Of a stretch of DNA of 64,000 nucleotides, positions 7,835 to 17,333 are shown piece after piece. Origin of the DNA: Micromonospora sp. PLK6-60. GTDB taxonomy: Bacteria; Actinomycetota; Actinomycetes; Mycobacteriales; Micromonosporaceae. A program made the translations under genes and the position numbers. The notes beneath the pieces are model-generated. The model did no database searches. It was not told where the DNA came from and saw only the letters and a list, made by a program, of their open reading frames with translations. The stretch spans positions 124,001 to 188,000 of the forward strand of contig NZ_JAIOAA010000001.1 of assembly GCF_019890675.1 (NCBI RefSeq). Direction: 5' to 3'. Position 1 is the first letter of the stretch. Each line of letters starts with the position of its first letter.

Positions 7835-10800
7835 ATGTCCACTGTCCCGTGTCCCGCCGACGACGACCCGACCACCCGGATCGAAGAGCGACTCCTGGCC
7901 GCGCTGACCATCACCGAGCGGCTGGCCGTACCCCACTCCCCCGCCCCGCAGGCCGGTGCGCGGTCCCGATGGCGGCTGGCCCGCTGGCGCGGCGGCGGCG
8001 CCTTCGTCGACGACGGGGACTGGCGACGCCGGCTGGCGGCGGAGGGCCTGGACGAGCCGGCCCTGCTCGCGCTCCTGGACGAGTCACCCGGGCGGCTCGC
8101 CGCCCGGCTCGGCCGGACCCCGGAGTGGATCGACGACCTGGTGGCCTGCTACCGGGCGGCGCCGGAGGCCGGAATCGACCCCGAGCTGCTGCCCGGCCGG
8201 CCGCTCGACGCCTCCCTCACCCTGGTGGCGCCGCTGGTGGCACGGGCCCGGGCCCGGGTGGCGCGGCGGGCCCGGCGACTCGCCGGCGACGCGCCCGACC
8301 TGCTGCCGGCCGACGCCGACCGGCTGGGCCTGACCGGCCTGCTCGACGAGCTGGTGGTGGTGCTCAGCCGCGCCGTCGTCCTCGAGCTCAACATCGACCG
8401 GCTGCGGGGCACCTCGCCCGGCGACACACCGCGGGACCGGTACGCGGCCTTCTTCCGGCGTTACCGGTCGCCCGAGGCGGCCCTGGCCCTGCTGGCCGAG
8501 TACCCGGTGCTGGCCCGGCAGGCGTACGACCTGACCCGCGGCTGGGCGGACCGCACGATCGAGTTCCTGGAGCGGCTCGGCGCGGACGCCACCACGCTGG
8601 GGGTGACCTTCCACGGCGGCGCCCGGCCCGGCCGCCTGGTCGACGCCCAGGAGACCGGCGACCCGCACCGCGACGGCCGCCGGGTGCTGGTGGCCACCTT
8701 CGACAGCGGCCTGCGGCTGGTCTACAAGCCCCGGCCGGTCGCCGTCGAGGCCCGCTTCCAGGCCCTGCTGGCCTGGCTCAACGAGCGGGGCACCGACCTG
8801 CACACGTTCGCCGTGCTGCCCCGGGGCGGGCACGGCTGGGCCGAGTACGTCGAGGCGCGCGCCGCCACCACGCCGGCCGGCCGGCGCCGGTTCGCCCGCC
8901 GGTACGGGTCGCTGCTGGCCCTGCTGCAGGCCGTCGGCGCCACCGACTGCCACCGGGAGAACGTGATCGGGCACGGCGAGCATCCCGTCCTGGTCGACCT
9001 CGAAACCGTGTTCACCCCGGCGGTGACCCGGGCCGCGACGGCCCAGGGCGGCGGCGACGCGATCGCCGACTCGGTGCTCGCGGTGGGGCTGCTGCCCCGG
9101 GCCGACCAGGCCGCGGGTCCGGCCGGCGAGCGCTGCAACTGTTCGGCCTGGCAGGGCGAGGGCACCGACGAGATGCGGGTGTGCGCGCCGGGCCACCGCC
9201 ACGACGAGCACGGCCGGCCCGACCCCGACGGGACGGACCCGGCCGACGTCGCGGCCAACCTGCCGCAGGTGCTGGACGGCTTCGCGGCCACCTACCGCCT
9301 GCTGGTGGCGGTGCGCGACGAGCTGCTCGCCCCGGACGGGCCGGTCACCGCGTTCGCCGCCGACGAGATCCGGGTGGTGCTGCGGCCCACCCGCACGTAC
9401 CTGCGGCTGCGGGACGCCGCCCTGCACACCGACGCGCTCCAGGACGGCCTGGACACCGAGCGGCTGCACGACTGGCTCTGGTCCGGCGTGGCCGAGCTGC
9501 CGCTGCTGGCCGCCACCGTGGCGGCGGAACGGGCCGACCTCGCCCGCCGCGACGTGCCGATGTTCACCACCACCGTGGACTCGGGTGACCTGTGGACCAG
9601 CCGGGGGCACCGGCTGCCGGGCCTGCTGGCCCGCTCCGGGCTCGCCGAGGCGCGCCGCCGGCTCGCCCGCCTCGACGCGGCCGACCTGGCCCGGCAGCGC
9701 TGGCTCGTCCAGGCCGCCTTCGCCGCCGGGGTGGACGCGGCGGACGCCCCGCACGCCCGGGTGCGCTGGCGGCTGGCCGAGCTGCCGCCGGCGCCGGTGC
9801 CACCGTCGTCGGCGTATCTGGCCGCCGCGACCGCGGTGGCCGACACGGTGGCCGCGCTGGCCGGCCCGGGGGCCGAGCCGACCTGGTTCGGCCTCACCCC
9901 GGGGGCCGTCGACCCGGGCCGCTGGGCGCCGGCGCCGCTCGGCCCGCACCTCTACGACGGGGTGGCCGGGGTGGCGCTCTTCCTGGCCCACGCCGGACGG
10001 CTCACCGGCGAGCAGCGGTTCACCGACCTCGCCGAGCGCGCCGCCGCCGGGCTCGCCGCCCGGATCGCCGACCGCCGGATCGCCGACGACCGGATCGGCG
10101 CGTTCACCGGCTGGGGCGGCCTGGTCCACGTCCTCGGCCACCTCGGGGTGCTGTGGCAGACCGGTCGGTTCGCCCCGGCCGTCGACCTGGCGCTGGCGCG
10201 GATCACCACGCTGGCCGCCGCCGCGCAGTCCCCCGATCTGGTCGACGGGTCCGCCGGAGCCGTCCTCGCGGTGGCCCGCGCCGGACTGGACCCGGAGCGG
10301 GTCGGGCCGGCCGTGCGGAGCGCGGCCCGCCGGCTGCTGGCCGCCGCCGACCGCTACGCCCACCCGGCCCGGGGCGGCGTCCCGCTGGGCGGGCTGGCGC
10401 ACGGGGCGGCCGGGATCGCCGCCGCGCTGGCGCACGCCGGGGCGGTGACCGGCGAGGCCGGCTACGCCGACGCCGCCGCTCCGGCGCTGGCCTACGACCG
10501 CAGCCTGTTCCGCCCGACCGAGGGGAACTGGGCCGACCTGCGCCGGCCGGGCCGGTGCGCGGTGACCTGGTGCCACGGCGCCCCCGGGATCGGGCTGTCG
10601 CGCCTGCTGGTCCGCGACGCCGTCGGCCCGGACGACGAACTGGACACCGAGATCGCCACCGCGGTGGCCACCACGCTCGCCGTCGGGTTCGGCCGCAACC
10701 ACTCGCTGTGCCACGGCGACCTCGGCAACCTCGACCTGCTGCTGACCGCCGCCGCACCGCGGGCGGTGGCGCCGGCCGCGGCGGTGCTGCGCGACGGGCT

Positions 10801-11005
10801 CACCGGCGGCTGGCGCTGCGCGAACCCGACGGCGCTCGCCTCGCCGGAGCTGATGACCGGCCTGTCCGGGATCGGCCTGGCCCTGCTGCGGCTGGCCGCA
10901 CCCGAGCGGGTGCCGTCGGTGCTGCTGCTGGCCCCGCCCGCGCCGGCCGGGGCCCGGGCCCGCACCCGTACGCCCGGCGCCCGGGAGCGGCAGTGGGCGG
11001 CCTGA
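7835..11005 (+). CDS. lanM: Class II lanthipeptide synthetase LanM
   Basis: A 1056-residue bifunctional enzyme of normal LanM length, with GGAG six bases before the ATG. The N-terminal kinase-like dehydratase phosphorylates and eliminates Ser/Thr. Visible catalytic residues are Lys298 (LVYKPRP), Asp371/His373/Asn376 (TDCHRENV) and Glu390 (VDLETVF). The C-terminal LanC-like cyclase carries the zinc ligands Cys913 (WCHGAPG), Cys959 and His960 (SLCHGD), so both halves look intact. It should dehydrate the four core Thr and form thioether rings with Cys of the precursor at 7571-7753. The last 13 bases overlap the lanT start, indicating coupled translation. Confidence 0.95.
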   Translation: MSTVPCPADDDPTTRIEERLLAALTITERLAVPHSPAPQAGARSRWRLARWRGGGAFVDDGDWRRRLAAEGLDEPALLALLDESPGRLAARLGRTPEWIDDLVACYRAAPEAGIDPELLPGRPLDASLTLVAPLVARARARVARRARRLAGDAPDLLPADADRLGLTGLLDELVVVLSRAVVLELNIDRLRGTSPGDTPRDRYAAFFRRYRSPEAALALLAEYPVLARQAYDLTRGWADRTIEFLERLGADATTLGVTFHGGARPGRLVDAQETGDPHRDGRRVLVATFDSGLRLVYKPRPVAVEARFQALLAWLNERGTDLHTFAVLPRGGHGWAEYVEARAATTPAGRRRFARRYGSLLALLQAVGATDCHRENVIGHGEHPVLVDLETVFTPAVTRAATAQGGGDAIADSVLAVGLLPRADQAAGPAGERCNCSAWQGEGTDEMRVCAPGHRHDEHGRPDPDGTDPADVAANLPQVLDGFAATYRLLVAVRDELLAPDGPVTAFAADEIRVVLRPTRTYLRLRDAALHTDALQDGLDTERLHDWLWSGVAELPLLAATVAAERADLARRDVPMFTTTVDSGDLWTSRGHRLPGLLARSGLAEARRRLARLDAADLARQRWLVQAAFAAGVDAADAPHARVRWRLAELPPAPVPPSSAYLAAATAVADTVAALAGPGAEPTWFGLTPGAVDPGRWAPAPLGPHLYDGVAGVALFLAHAGRLTGEQRFTDLAERAAAGLAARIADRRIADDRIGAFTGWGGLVHVLGHLGVLWQTGRFAPAVDLALARITTLAAAAQSPDLVDGSAGAVLAVARAGLDPERVGPAVRSAARRLLAAADRYAHPARGGVPLGGLAHGAAGIAAALAHAGAVTGEAGYADAAAPALAYDRSLFRPTEGNWADLRRPGRCAVTWCHGAPGIGLSRLLVRDAVGPDDELDTEIATAVATTLAVGFGRNHSLCHGDLGNLDLLLTAAAPRAVAPAAAVLRDGLTGGWRCANPTALASPELMTGLSGIGLALLRLAAPERVPSVLLLAPPAPAGARARTRTPGARERQWAA

Positions 11006-13227
11006 CCGGAAGCGGGGCGCGCCGGTGCTGGCCGGGCCGGCGCCGGCTCCCGCTGGTGCTCCAGATGACCGACGCCGACTGCGGCGCCGCCTGCCTGGCG
11101 ATGATCTCCCGCTGGCACGGCGTACGGGCCTCGCTGGCCGCCGTGCGGGAGCGGCTCGACGTCGGCCGGGACGGGGTCACGGCGCGGGCGCTGCTCGCCG
11201 CGGCGCCCCGGTTCGGGCTGCGCGGCCGGGCCTTCCGGGCCGGCGCGGAGCAGGTCGGCACGCTGCCCCTGCCGGCCGTCGCGCACTGGGAGGACGCCCA
11301 CTTCGTCGTGGTGGAACACGTCGGCCCGCGCGGGATCCGGGTGGTCGACCCGGCGCTCGGGCGGCGGCTGCTCACCCCGGCCGAGTTCGCCGCCGGATTC
11401 AGCGGGACGGTGCTGACCTACGCCCCCGACCCGCAGTCCCCACCCGAGCCGCCGGCCGAGCGCCCCGGGCCGATCGCCCGGCTGCGGCGCGCCCACCCGC
11501 TGCTGCGGCCGTTCCTGCCCCGGCTGGGCGCCGCGTTCACCGTGTCGCTGGTCCTGCAGGCGCTGGGCCTGGCGCTGCCGATGGCCACCACGGTCGCCTT
11601 CGACCAGATCATGCCGGCCCGGGAGACCGCCCTCATGCCGTACCTGGCGCTGGCCATCGCGGCGCTGGTGCTTACCCAGTTCGGGGTGGCCTACCTGCGG
11701 TCCCGGCTGCTGGTCACGCTGCAGGCCCGGGTGGACGCGGAGCTGATGACCCGGCTCTTCAGCCACCTGCTGCGGCTGCCGTACGCCTTCTTCCAGCAAC
11801 GCGCCAGCGGCGACCTGATGCAGCGGCTGTCCAGCAGCATCCTGCTGCGCGAGCTGGTCACCACCCAGGTGCTGACCGCGGTGATCGACGGGGTGCTGGT
11901 CATCGCGTACTTCGGTGTGCTGATCGCCAGCGACCTCGCCTTCGCCGGGCTGGCCGCCGCGATCGGCGTCACGCAGGTGGTGGCGGTGGCGGTGGTCAAC
12001 GGCCGGTTGCTGCGGCTGAGCCAGCGGCATCTCACCGTGCAGGCCGACGCGGAGAGCGCGCTGATCGAGGCGCTGTCCGGCATCGCGACGGTCAAGTCGA
12101 TGGGCGCCGAACGGCAGGTCTTCGACGGCTGGCAGCGCCGTTACCGCACCGCGCTCGACGCCGACGTGGCCCAGAACCGGCTCTCCGCCACGGTCGCCAA
12201 CATCACCGCGAGCGTCCAGCTCGCCGGCCCGCTGGCGCTGCTCTGGCTCGGCACCGGCCGGCTCTTCGACGGCGCCAGCCTCGGCCAGACCCTCGGCCTG
12301 CAGGCGCTGGCCCTGTCCGCCCTCACCCCGCTGGCCTCGCTGGTGGCCAGCGCCCAGGTGCTCCAGTCGGTGGTGTCGCACCTGCAACGGCTGCGCGACG
12401 TCTTCGCCGCCCGGCCGGAACCGGGGGGCGAGGCGGACCTGCCCGCGCCCCGACTCACCGGCCGGATCAGCGTCCGCGACGTGTCGTTCCGCTACGACGG
12501 CAACACGCCGCCGGTGCTGCGCGGCGTCTCGTTCGACGTGGCGCCCGGGGAGAAGGTCGCCGTCGTCGGCCCGTCCGGCAGCGGCAAGAGCACCCTGGCC
12601 ATGCTGCTGACCGGCCTGTACCGGCCGACCAGCGGGGAGATCCTGTTCGACGGGGTGCCGCTGTCGCGCATCGACCCGACCGCGCTGCGTCGCCAGTTCG
12701 GCGTCGTGTTGCAGGAGAGCTACCTGTTCCGCGACTCCATCCGGCGCAACGTCAGCCTCGTGCACCCGGGCATCGGCATGCCGGCGATCCGGGCGGCGGC
12801 CGAGGTCGCCGCGATCGACGAGGACATCGCGGCGATGCCGATGGGGTACGACACCCAGGTCGCCGAACGGGGCCAGGCCCTGTCCGGCGGGCAGCGCCAG
12901 CGGCTGTCCATCGCCCGCGCGGTGGCCGGATCGCCGGCGGTGCTGCTGCTGGACGAGGCGACCAGTCACCTCGACGTGGCCACCGAACGGCGGGTGGACC
13001 GGGCGATCTCGGCGCTGCGCTGCACCCGGATCGTGGTGGCCCACCGGCTGAGCACCGTCCGCAACGCCGACCAGATCCTGGTGGTGGCGCAGGGACGCAT
13101 CGTCGAGCGGGGCCGGCACGAGGAGCTGCTGCGCGCCGACGGTGTCTACGCCGACCTGGTCCGCTGCCAACTGACCGACGACACCGCTGACCTGCCAGGA
13201 GGCGACCCGTGGCTCCCCGTACCGTGA
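10993..13227 (+). CDS. lanT: LanT: C39 peptidase-containing ABC exporter
   Basis: I set the start at GTG 10993, preceded by GGGAG five bases away; the 744-residue product then begins just before the peptidase. The N-terminal C39 domain has catalytic Cys30 (TDADCGAAC), His103 (EDAHFVVV) and Asp119 (VVDP), which cleave after the GG of the leader. Six membrane helices follow (about residues 175-450), then an ATPase with Walker A GPSGSGKS (526-533), signature LSGGQ (630-634), VLLLDEAT and the H-loop VAHRLST. It should remove the leader and export the modified peptide. It overlaps lanM at its start and lanD by 19 bases at its end, so the four genes form one transcription unit. Confidence 0.95.
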   Translation: MGGLTGSGARRCWPGRRRLPLVLQMTDADCGAACLAMISRWHGVRASLAAVRERLDVGRDGVTARALLAAAPRFGLRGRAFRAGAEQVGTLPLPAVAHWEDAHFVVVEHVGPRGIRVVDPALGRRLLTPAEFAAGFSGTVLTYAPDPQSPPEPPAERPGPIARLRRAHPLLRPFLPRLGAAFTVSLVLQALGLALPMATTVAFDQIMPARETALMPYLALAIAALVLTQFGVAYLRSRLLVTLQARVDAELMTRLFSHLLRLPYAFFQQRASGDLMQRLSSSILLRELVTTQVLTAVIDGVLVIAYFGVLIASDLAFAGLAAAIGVTQVVAVAVVNGRLLRLSQRHLTVQADAESALIEALSGIATVKSMGAERQVFDGWQRRYRTALDADVAQNRLSATVANITASVQLAGPLALLWLGTGRLFDGASLGQTLGLQALALSALTPLASLVASAQVLQSVVSHLQRLRDVFAARPEPGGEADLPAPRLTGRISVRDVSFRYDGNTPPVLRGVSFDVAPGEKVAVVGPSGSGKSTLAMLLTGLYRPTSGEILFDGVPLSRIDPTALRRQFGVVLQESYLFRDSIRRNVSLVHPGIGMPAIRAAAEVAAIDEDIAAMPMGYDTQVAERGQALSGGQRQRLSIARAVAGSPAVLLLDEATSHLDVATERRVDRAISALRCTRIVVAHRLSTVRNADQILVVAQGRIVERGRHEELLRADGVYADLVRCQLTDDTADLPGGDPWLPVP

Positions 13228-13841
13228 CCAGCACCGACCGGCCGCAGCGGCCGGACGGACCCGCCGCGGCCGGCGCCGGCCCGTTCCCGGCGCGCCGGGT
13301 CCTGGTGGCCGCCTGCGGCTCGGCGGACGTGCTCACCCTCCCCCAATCGATCATGGTGATGCGGCACGCGTTGGGCCTCGACGTCCGCGTCGTGCTCACC
13401 CCCGCCGCCGCGCGGTTCGTGCCGGCCCGCTCGTTCACCCTGCTCACCGGGCATCCGGCCCTGGTCGACGAGGAGGCGGCCACCGAGGTGCCGCACCTGT
13501 CGCTGACGGCCTGGGCGGATCTGGTGCTGGTCCTGCCGGCCACCGCCAACACCCTGGCCAAGGTGGTGCTGGGCATCGCCGACAACCTGGTCAGCACCTG
13601 TCTGCTCGCCGCCGCGGCGCCGGTGGTGCTGGTGCCGTCGATGAACCGGGCGATGTGGGAGCGGCCCGCGGTGCAGCGCAACGTCGCGCAGCTGCGCGCG
13701 GACGGGTACGCGGTGGTCCCCCCGGTGCCGGTCCTCGCCCTGAGCACCGGCACCTTCGAGGGTCGGGGGATGCCGCCCATCGAGGTGGTGCTGGAGTCGG
13801 CCGCCGGTCACCTGCGCCGCCGGGAGGGGCACCGTGGCTGA
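13209..13841 (+). CDS. lanD: LanD-type flavoprotein, peptidyl-cysteine decarboxylase
   Basis: A 210-residue member of the HFCD flavoprotein family (EpiD/MrsD). The GTG at 13209 has AGGAGG six bases upstream. Family marks are His96 in PHLSL (the active-site His), PATAN (110-114) and PSMN-AMW from residue 143, all matching FMN binding and the substrate clamp of EpiD-like enzymes. These enzymes oxidatively decarboxylate a C-terminal cysteine; the precursor here ends in Cys, so the predicted outcome is an aminovinyl-methylcysteine because the core has only Thr as dehydration substrate. CoaC-type phosphopantothenoylcysteine decarboxylase would be the alternative, but the gene sits inside the lan operon, overlapping lanT and the DUF3105 gene. 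Confidence 0.85.
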   Translation: MAPRTVTSTDRPQRPDGPAAAGAGPFPARRVLVAACGSADVLTLPQSIMVMRHALGLDVRVVLTPAAARFVPARSFTLLTGHPALVDEEAATEVPHLSLTAWADLVLVLPATANTLAKVVLGIADNLVSTCLLAAAAPVVLVPSMNRAMWERPAVQRNVAQLRADGYAVVPPVPVLALSTGTFEGRGMPPIEVVLESAAGHLRRREGHRG

Positions 13842-14494
13842 GCCGGGCGGGGCGGCCGGGCCGCGGATCGCCGCCGTCGCGGTCGCGCTCGGCGCCCTGC
13901 TGCTGGGGGTGGCGGTGGTCCCGTTCGTGCGCGCGTACGCCGACTCGGCGGCGCACCGGCCGGCCGCCGAGATCGGCGTGGGCATCGACCGGGCCGGCTG
14001 CGACCCCGAGCTGACCGACCCCGTGCGGGGCGTCGGCGTCCACGTCGGTCCGAACACCGCCGAGCCGTACGCCACCCGGGTCCGCTACGACCTGGTCCCG
14101 CCGTCGTCCGGGCCGCACTTCGTGGTGCCGGCCCCGGCGGTACGGCGGTTCTACACCACCCGGGACCGGCCGGCGATCGAGATCCTGGTGCACAACCTGG
14201 AACACGGCTACACCATCCTCTGGTACGTCGAGCCGCTGGTCCGGGACCAGACCGACGCGCTGCGGGCGCTGGCGCAGAAGCTCGGCGACGACCGGTACGG
14301 CGGACGGTTCGTGGTGGCGCCGTGGGACAGCGGGTACGGCGAATTCCCGGCCGGCCGGCCGGCCGCTGGCCCTGTCGCACTGGGGCGCCACCGCCGGCTA
14401 CCGGCAGTTCTGCGCCGCGGTCAGCGGCGCCGCCGTCGAGCGGTTCGTGCTGGCCCACCCGCCGGCCGACTCGCCCGAGCCGACCGGCATGTGA
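13834..14494 (+). pseudogene. DUF3105 membrane protein in the lan operon, frameshifted at a CCGG repeat
   Basis: The GTG at 13834 overlaps the lanD stop by eight bases. The protein has one N-terminal membrane helix and the DUF3105 hallmarks SSGPH and HNLEHGYTILWY. The frame stays intact to GYGEFPAGRP and then runs into the wrong frame at 14346-14364, a run of CCGG units. Deleting exactly one CCGG unit would restore GRPLALSHWG and continue to a natural DUF3105 ending (AGYRQFCAA, then FVLAHPP) with a stop at 14494. The span is 661 bases, one more than a multiple of three, which fits a 4-base insertion. Either a repeat-slippage mutation or a sequencing error is possible. As read, the protein would have a foreign C-terminus ending at 14604, inside the convergent ABC-F gene. 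Function of DUF3105 is unknown; the His-rich motif hints at metal binding, and its position hints at a role in tailoring, export or immunity. Confidence 0.75.
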
Positions 14495-14503
14495 GCGCTC
14501 CGG

Positions 14504-16141
14504 TCAGCCGGCCTCCGGCGGGCCCGTCTCGGTCAGCCGGCCGTCGGCCAGCCGCAGCCACCGGTCGATGCCGATCGCGGCCAGGAACCGCTCGTCGTGG
14601 CTGACCACCAGCAGCGCACCCCGGTAGGCGGTCAGCGCGCTCTCCAGTTGGGCCACGCTGTCCAGGTCCAGGTTGTTCGTGGGTTCGTCGAGCAGCAGCA
14701 GCTGCGGGGCGGGCTCGGCGAACAGCACGCAGGCCAGGGTGGCCCGCAGCAGCTCACCGCCGGAGAGCACGCCGACCGGCAGGTGGGCCCGGTCGCCGCG
14801 GAACAGGAACCGGGCCAGCAGGTTCATCCGCTCGGCGTCGGGCAGCGCCGGGGCGGCCGCGGCGAGGTTCTCCGCGACCGTACGTGCCGGGTCGAGCAGG
14901 TCGAGCCGTTGGGACAGGTACGCCACCCGGCCCTCGGCGCGGCCGGCGGTGCCGGACGTCGGCGCCTGGTCGCCGGTGACCAGCCGCAGCAGCGTGGACT
15001 TGCCGGCGCCGTTGGGGCCGGTCAGCGCGACGCGTTCCGGTCCCCGGATGTGCAGGTCGACGCCGTCCGCGGCGAACACCGGCCGGCCGTGGTACTCGGC
15101 CCGCAGGTGCTCGCCGGTGAACACGGTCCGGCCGGCCGGGACGGTGGTGCCGGGCAGGTCGATGGCGATCCGGTCGTCCTGGCGGGCGGCGCGGCTGGCC
15201 TGGTCCAGGCGGGCCTGGGCATCGCCGACCCGGGACGCGTGGGTCTCGTCGGCCCGGGCGGCCGAGACCTGGGCGTCGCGCTTGAGGCCACCGGCGACGA
15301 TCCGGGCCAGGCCGGCGTTGCCGAGGTTGCGGTTGGCGTTGGCGGCCCGGCGGGCGGCCCGCTCCCGGGCCTGCTGCAGGTCCCGCTTCTGCCGCTTGAG
15401 GTCCTGCTCGGCGTTGCGGACCTGCCGCTCGGCGACCTCCCGTTCGGCCCGTACGGCCTGCTCGTAGGCGGTCCAGTTGCCGCCGTACCAGCGCAGCTCG
15501 CCGTGGTCGAGGGCGGCGATGCGGTCCATCTCGTCGAGCAGTTCCCGGTCGTGGCTGACCACCAGCAGGCAGCCGGCGAAGGAGCGCAGCACCGCCGTCA
15601 GCCGGTCCCGGGCGTCCCGGTCGAGGTTGTTCGTCGGCTCGTCGAGCAGCAGCACGTCCGGGCGTTTGAGCAGTTGCGCGGCCAGGCCGAGGGAGACCAC
15701 CTGGCCGCCGCTGAGGGTGCCCAGCCGCCGGTCCAGGGCGACGTCACCCAGGCCGAGCCGGTCCAACTCGGCGCGGGTGCGCTCCTCGACGTCCCAGTCG
15801 TCGCCGACGACGCCGAAGTGTTCCTCGCTCGCGTCACCGGCCTCGATCGCGTGCAGCGCGGCGACGACCCGGTCCACGCCCAGCACCTCGGCGACCGGCT
15901 GGTCGACCGCGAACGGCAGGTGCTGCGGCAGGTAGCCGAGCACGCCCTGCACGGTGACCGAGCCGGACGTCGGGGGCAGCTCACCGGCGATCAGCCGGAG
16001 CAGGGTGGTCTTGCCGGCGCCGTTGGCGGCGACCAGCCCGGTGCGGCCGCCGGGCACCGAGAAGGACAGGTCGGCGAAGACCGGACTCTCGTCCGGCCAG
16101 GAGAAGGACAGGGCAGAGCTGACGATGTAGCCGTCGGACAT
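14504..16141 (-). CDS. ABC-F family ATPase (ribosome-associated, possible antibiotic resistance)
   Basis: A 545-residue soluble protein with two ABC domains and no membrane segments. It shows Walker A ANGAGKTT and GPNGAGKS, signatures LSGGQ and LSGGE, and two copies of LLLDEPTNNLD. A charged coiled linker rich in Arg/Glu (residues about 225-290) separates them, as in ABC-F factors. ABC-F proteins bind the ribosomal E site and either assist translation or displace antibiotics. The ATG at 16141 has GAGG about seven bases upstream. It converges on the lanthipeptide operon (nine bases from the DUF3105 stop), so it need not belong to it. Whether it is a resistance or a housekeeping member cannot be decided without phylogeny. 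Confidence 0.9.
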   Translation of the reverse strand: MSDGYIVSSALSFSWPDESPVFADLSFSVPGGRTGLVAANGAGKTTLLRLIAGELPPTSGSVTVQGVLGYLPQHLPFAVDQPVAEVLGVDRVVAALHAIEAGDASEEHFGVVGDDWDVEERTRAELDRLGLGDVALDRRLGTLSGGQVVSLGLAAQLLKRPDVLLLDEPTNNLDRDARDRLTAVLRSFAGCLLVVSHDRELLDEMDRIAALDHGELRWYGGNWTAYEQAVRAEREVAERQVRNAEQDLKRQKRDLQQARERAARRAANANRNLGNAGLARIVAGGLKRDAQVSAARADETHASRVGDAQARLDQASRAARQDDRIAIDLPGTTVPAGRTVFTGEHLRAEYHGRPVFAADGVDLHIRGPERVALTGPNGAGKSTLLRLVTGDQAPTSGTAGRAEGRVAYLSQRLDLLDPARTVAENLAAAAPALPDAERMNLLARFLFRGDRAHLPVGVLSGGELLRATLACVLFAEPAPQLLLLDEPTNNLDLDSVAQLESALTAYRGALLVVSHDERFLAAIGIDRWLRLADGRLTETGPPEAG

Positions 16142-16391
16142 GACAGACCTCGAAAGACGTGGCAGACCGGACGCGCGACGGGGCGTTCGGTGCGGAGCGG
16201 AGGGACGACGAAGAGGGCCGCGGCGACGGCGCGATCACACGCGCGTCGGCGGCCGGTCCGGGCTCTCACCCGGAGATGTCGTCGTCACCTGCCACGATCA
16301 CTCCACTCCTCGGGTACCCGACCACCATAGCGCAGCGGCGGGGCGCGCTCGGGCCTGTCGCGGCGACCCCCCGGTCGGTAGGGTCGACCGC

Positions 16392-17333
16392 GTGGATCTG
16401 GCCGACACCGCCGCCCGGCTCGGGGTGCCCGTCGAGGAGGTCGACCGGGTGCACCGGCTGGCCGGTGACCAACCGTCGGCTCCGCTGCCGGCCCGGGCCG
16501 ACGCGGCCGCGATCCTCGACCGGCTCGCGGTGCGGCCGGACGACGCCGCCGAGATCATGGCGGGCTGGCCCGACCCCGACTCTCCGCTGTGGACCCCGGA
16601 GCTGCGCTGGCTGCTCGACCGCTCGATCGCCCTGGTCCGCGCCGACCTCGGCGGTTACGACTGGCTGCCGCCCGGTCCGGCGCTGCCGCGCGAACGGGGC
16701 CCCGCCTGGCGGCATCTCTACGGCTACGCGTACCTGGCCCTGGTCGACGTGGTCCGGGCATACCACCGCGACCATGGCATCGCCGACGCCGTGTCCTGGG
16801 CGACCCTCGCGGACCTGGGCCGCAACCTCGCGGTCGACCGGCGGATGCACGGTGCGGGCTGGCCGGTGATGCAGAGCTGGCTGACGCTGCATGCGCGCGG
16901 CGGCCTCTACGAGCTGGGCCGGCTGCAGCACCAGCGCGGCGACACCATCGGCCTGCACATCCCGGAGGCGGGGCCGCTGACCCCGGCGGCGGTCGACGCC
17001 TCGCTCGACGAGGCCCGCGCGTTCTTCCCACGCCACTTTCCCGACGAGGGCTACACCGAGTTCTCCTGCGGCTCGTGGCTGCTCGACCCGCAACTGCGCG
17101 AATACCTGCCCGAGGATGCCAACATCATCCGGTTCCAGCGCCGGTTCGAGCTGGAGCCCTACGAGGAGCCGGAGGGGATCGACGCCGACGTCGAGGTGCT
17201 GCGGTTCGTGTTCCGCACGCTGACCACGCCGCTGGATGAGCTGCCGCGCCGCACCGCGCTGCAGCGCGCCGCCGTCGACCACCTGACGGCCGGCCGCCAC
17301 TGGCAGTGGCGCCGCGGCCGCTTCCCGGTCTGA
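16392..17333 (+). CDS. GNAT-like acyltransferase domain protein
   Basis: A 313-residue soluble protein starting at GTG 16392. The N-terminal helical part and the C-terminal part (LHIPEAGPLTPAAVDASLDEA, then FSCGSWLLDP) resemble the paired acyltransferase N- and C-terminal domains found in uncharacterised actinobacterial proteins. Substrate and pathway are unknown. It is divergent from the ABC-F gene across 250 bp and is followed by the leader of the EF-Tu paralogue. Confidence 0.6.
   Translation: MDLADTAARLGVPVEEVDRVHRLAGDQPSAPLPARADAAAILDRLAVRPDDAAEIMAGWPDPDSPLWTPELRWLLDRSIALVRADLGGYDWLPPGPALPRERGPAWRHLYGYAYLALVDVVRAYHRDHGIADAVSWATLADLGRNLAVDRRMHGAGWPVMQSWLTLHARGGLYELGRLQHQRGDTIGLHIPEAGPLTPAAVDASLDEARAFFPRHFPDEGYTEFSCGSWLLDPQLREYLPEDANIIRFQRRFELEPYEEPEGIDADVEVLRFVFRTLTTPLDELPRRTALQRAAVDHLTAGRHWQWRRGRFPV

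Noticed and set aside
10492..13170. Long open frame opposite lanM/lanT
   Set aside because: It is Gln/His/Arg-rich with no domain and runs opposite clear enzyme motifs; open antisense frames are expected at this GC content. The same applies to many long frames opposite the PKS, ABC-F and LAL genes.
13209..13841. Housekeeping CoaC/Dfp-type decarboxylase
   Set aside because: The gene overlaps lanT and follows lanA/M/T, and the precursor ends in Cys, so a LanD role is much more likely, though sequence families are related.
14365..14604. Real alternative C-terminus of the DUF3105 protein
   Set aside because: The out-of-frame tail is Arg-rich and overlaps the convergent ABC-F gene; the other frame gives a family-like ending, so a frameshift is the better reading.
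15991..16269. Regulatory leader peptide for the ABC-F gene
   Set aside because: An upstream open frame exists on the minus strand but it runs past the ABC-F start, has no good ribosome binding site, and I see no terminator/antiterminator pair.
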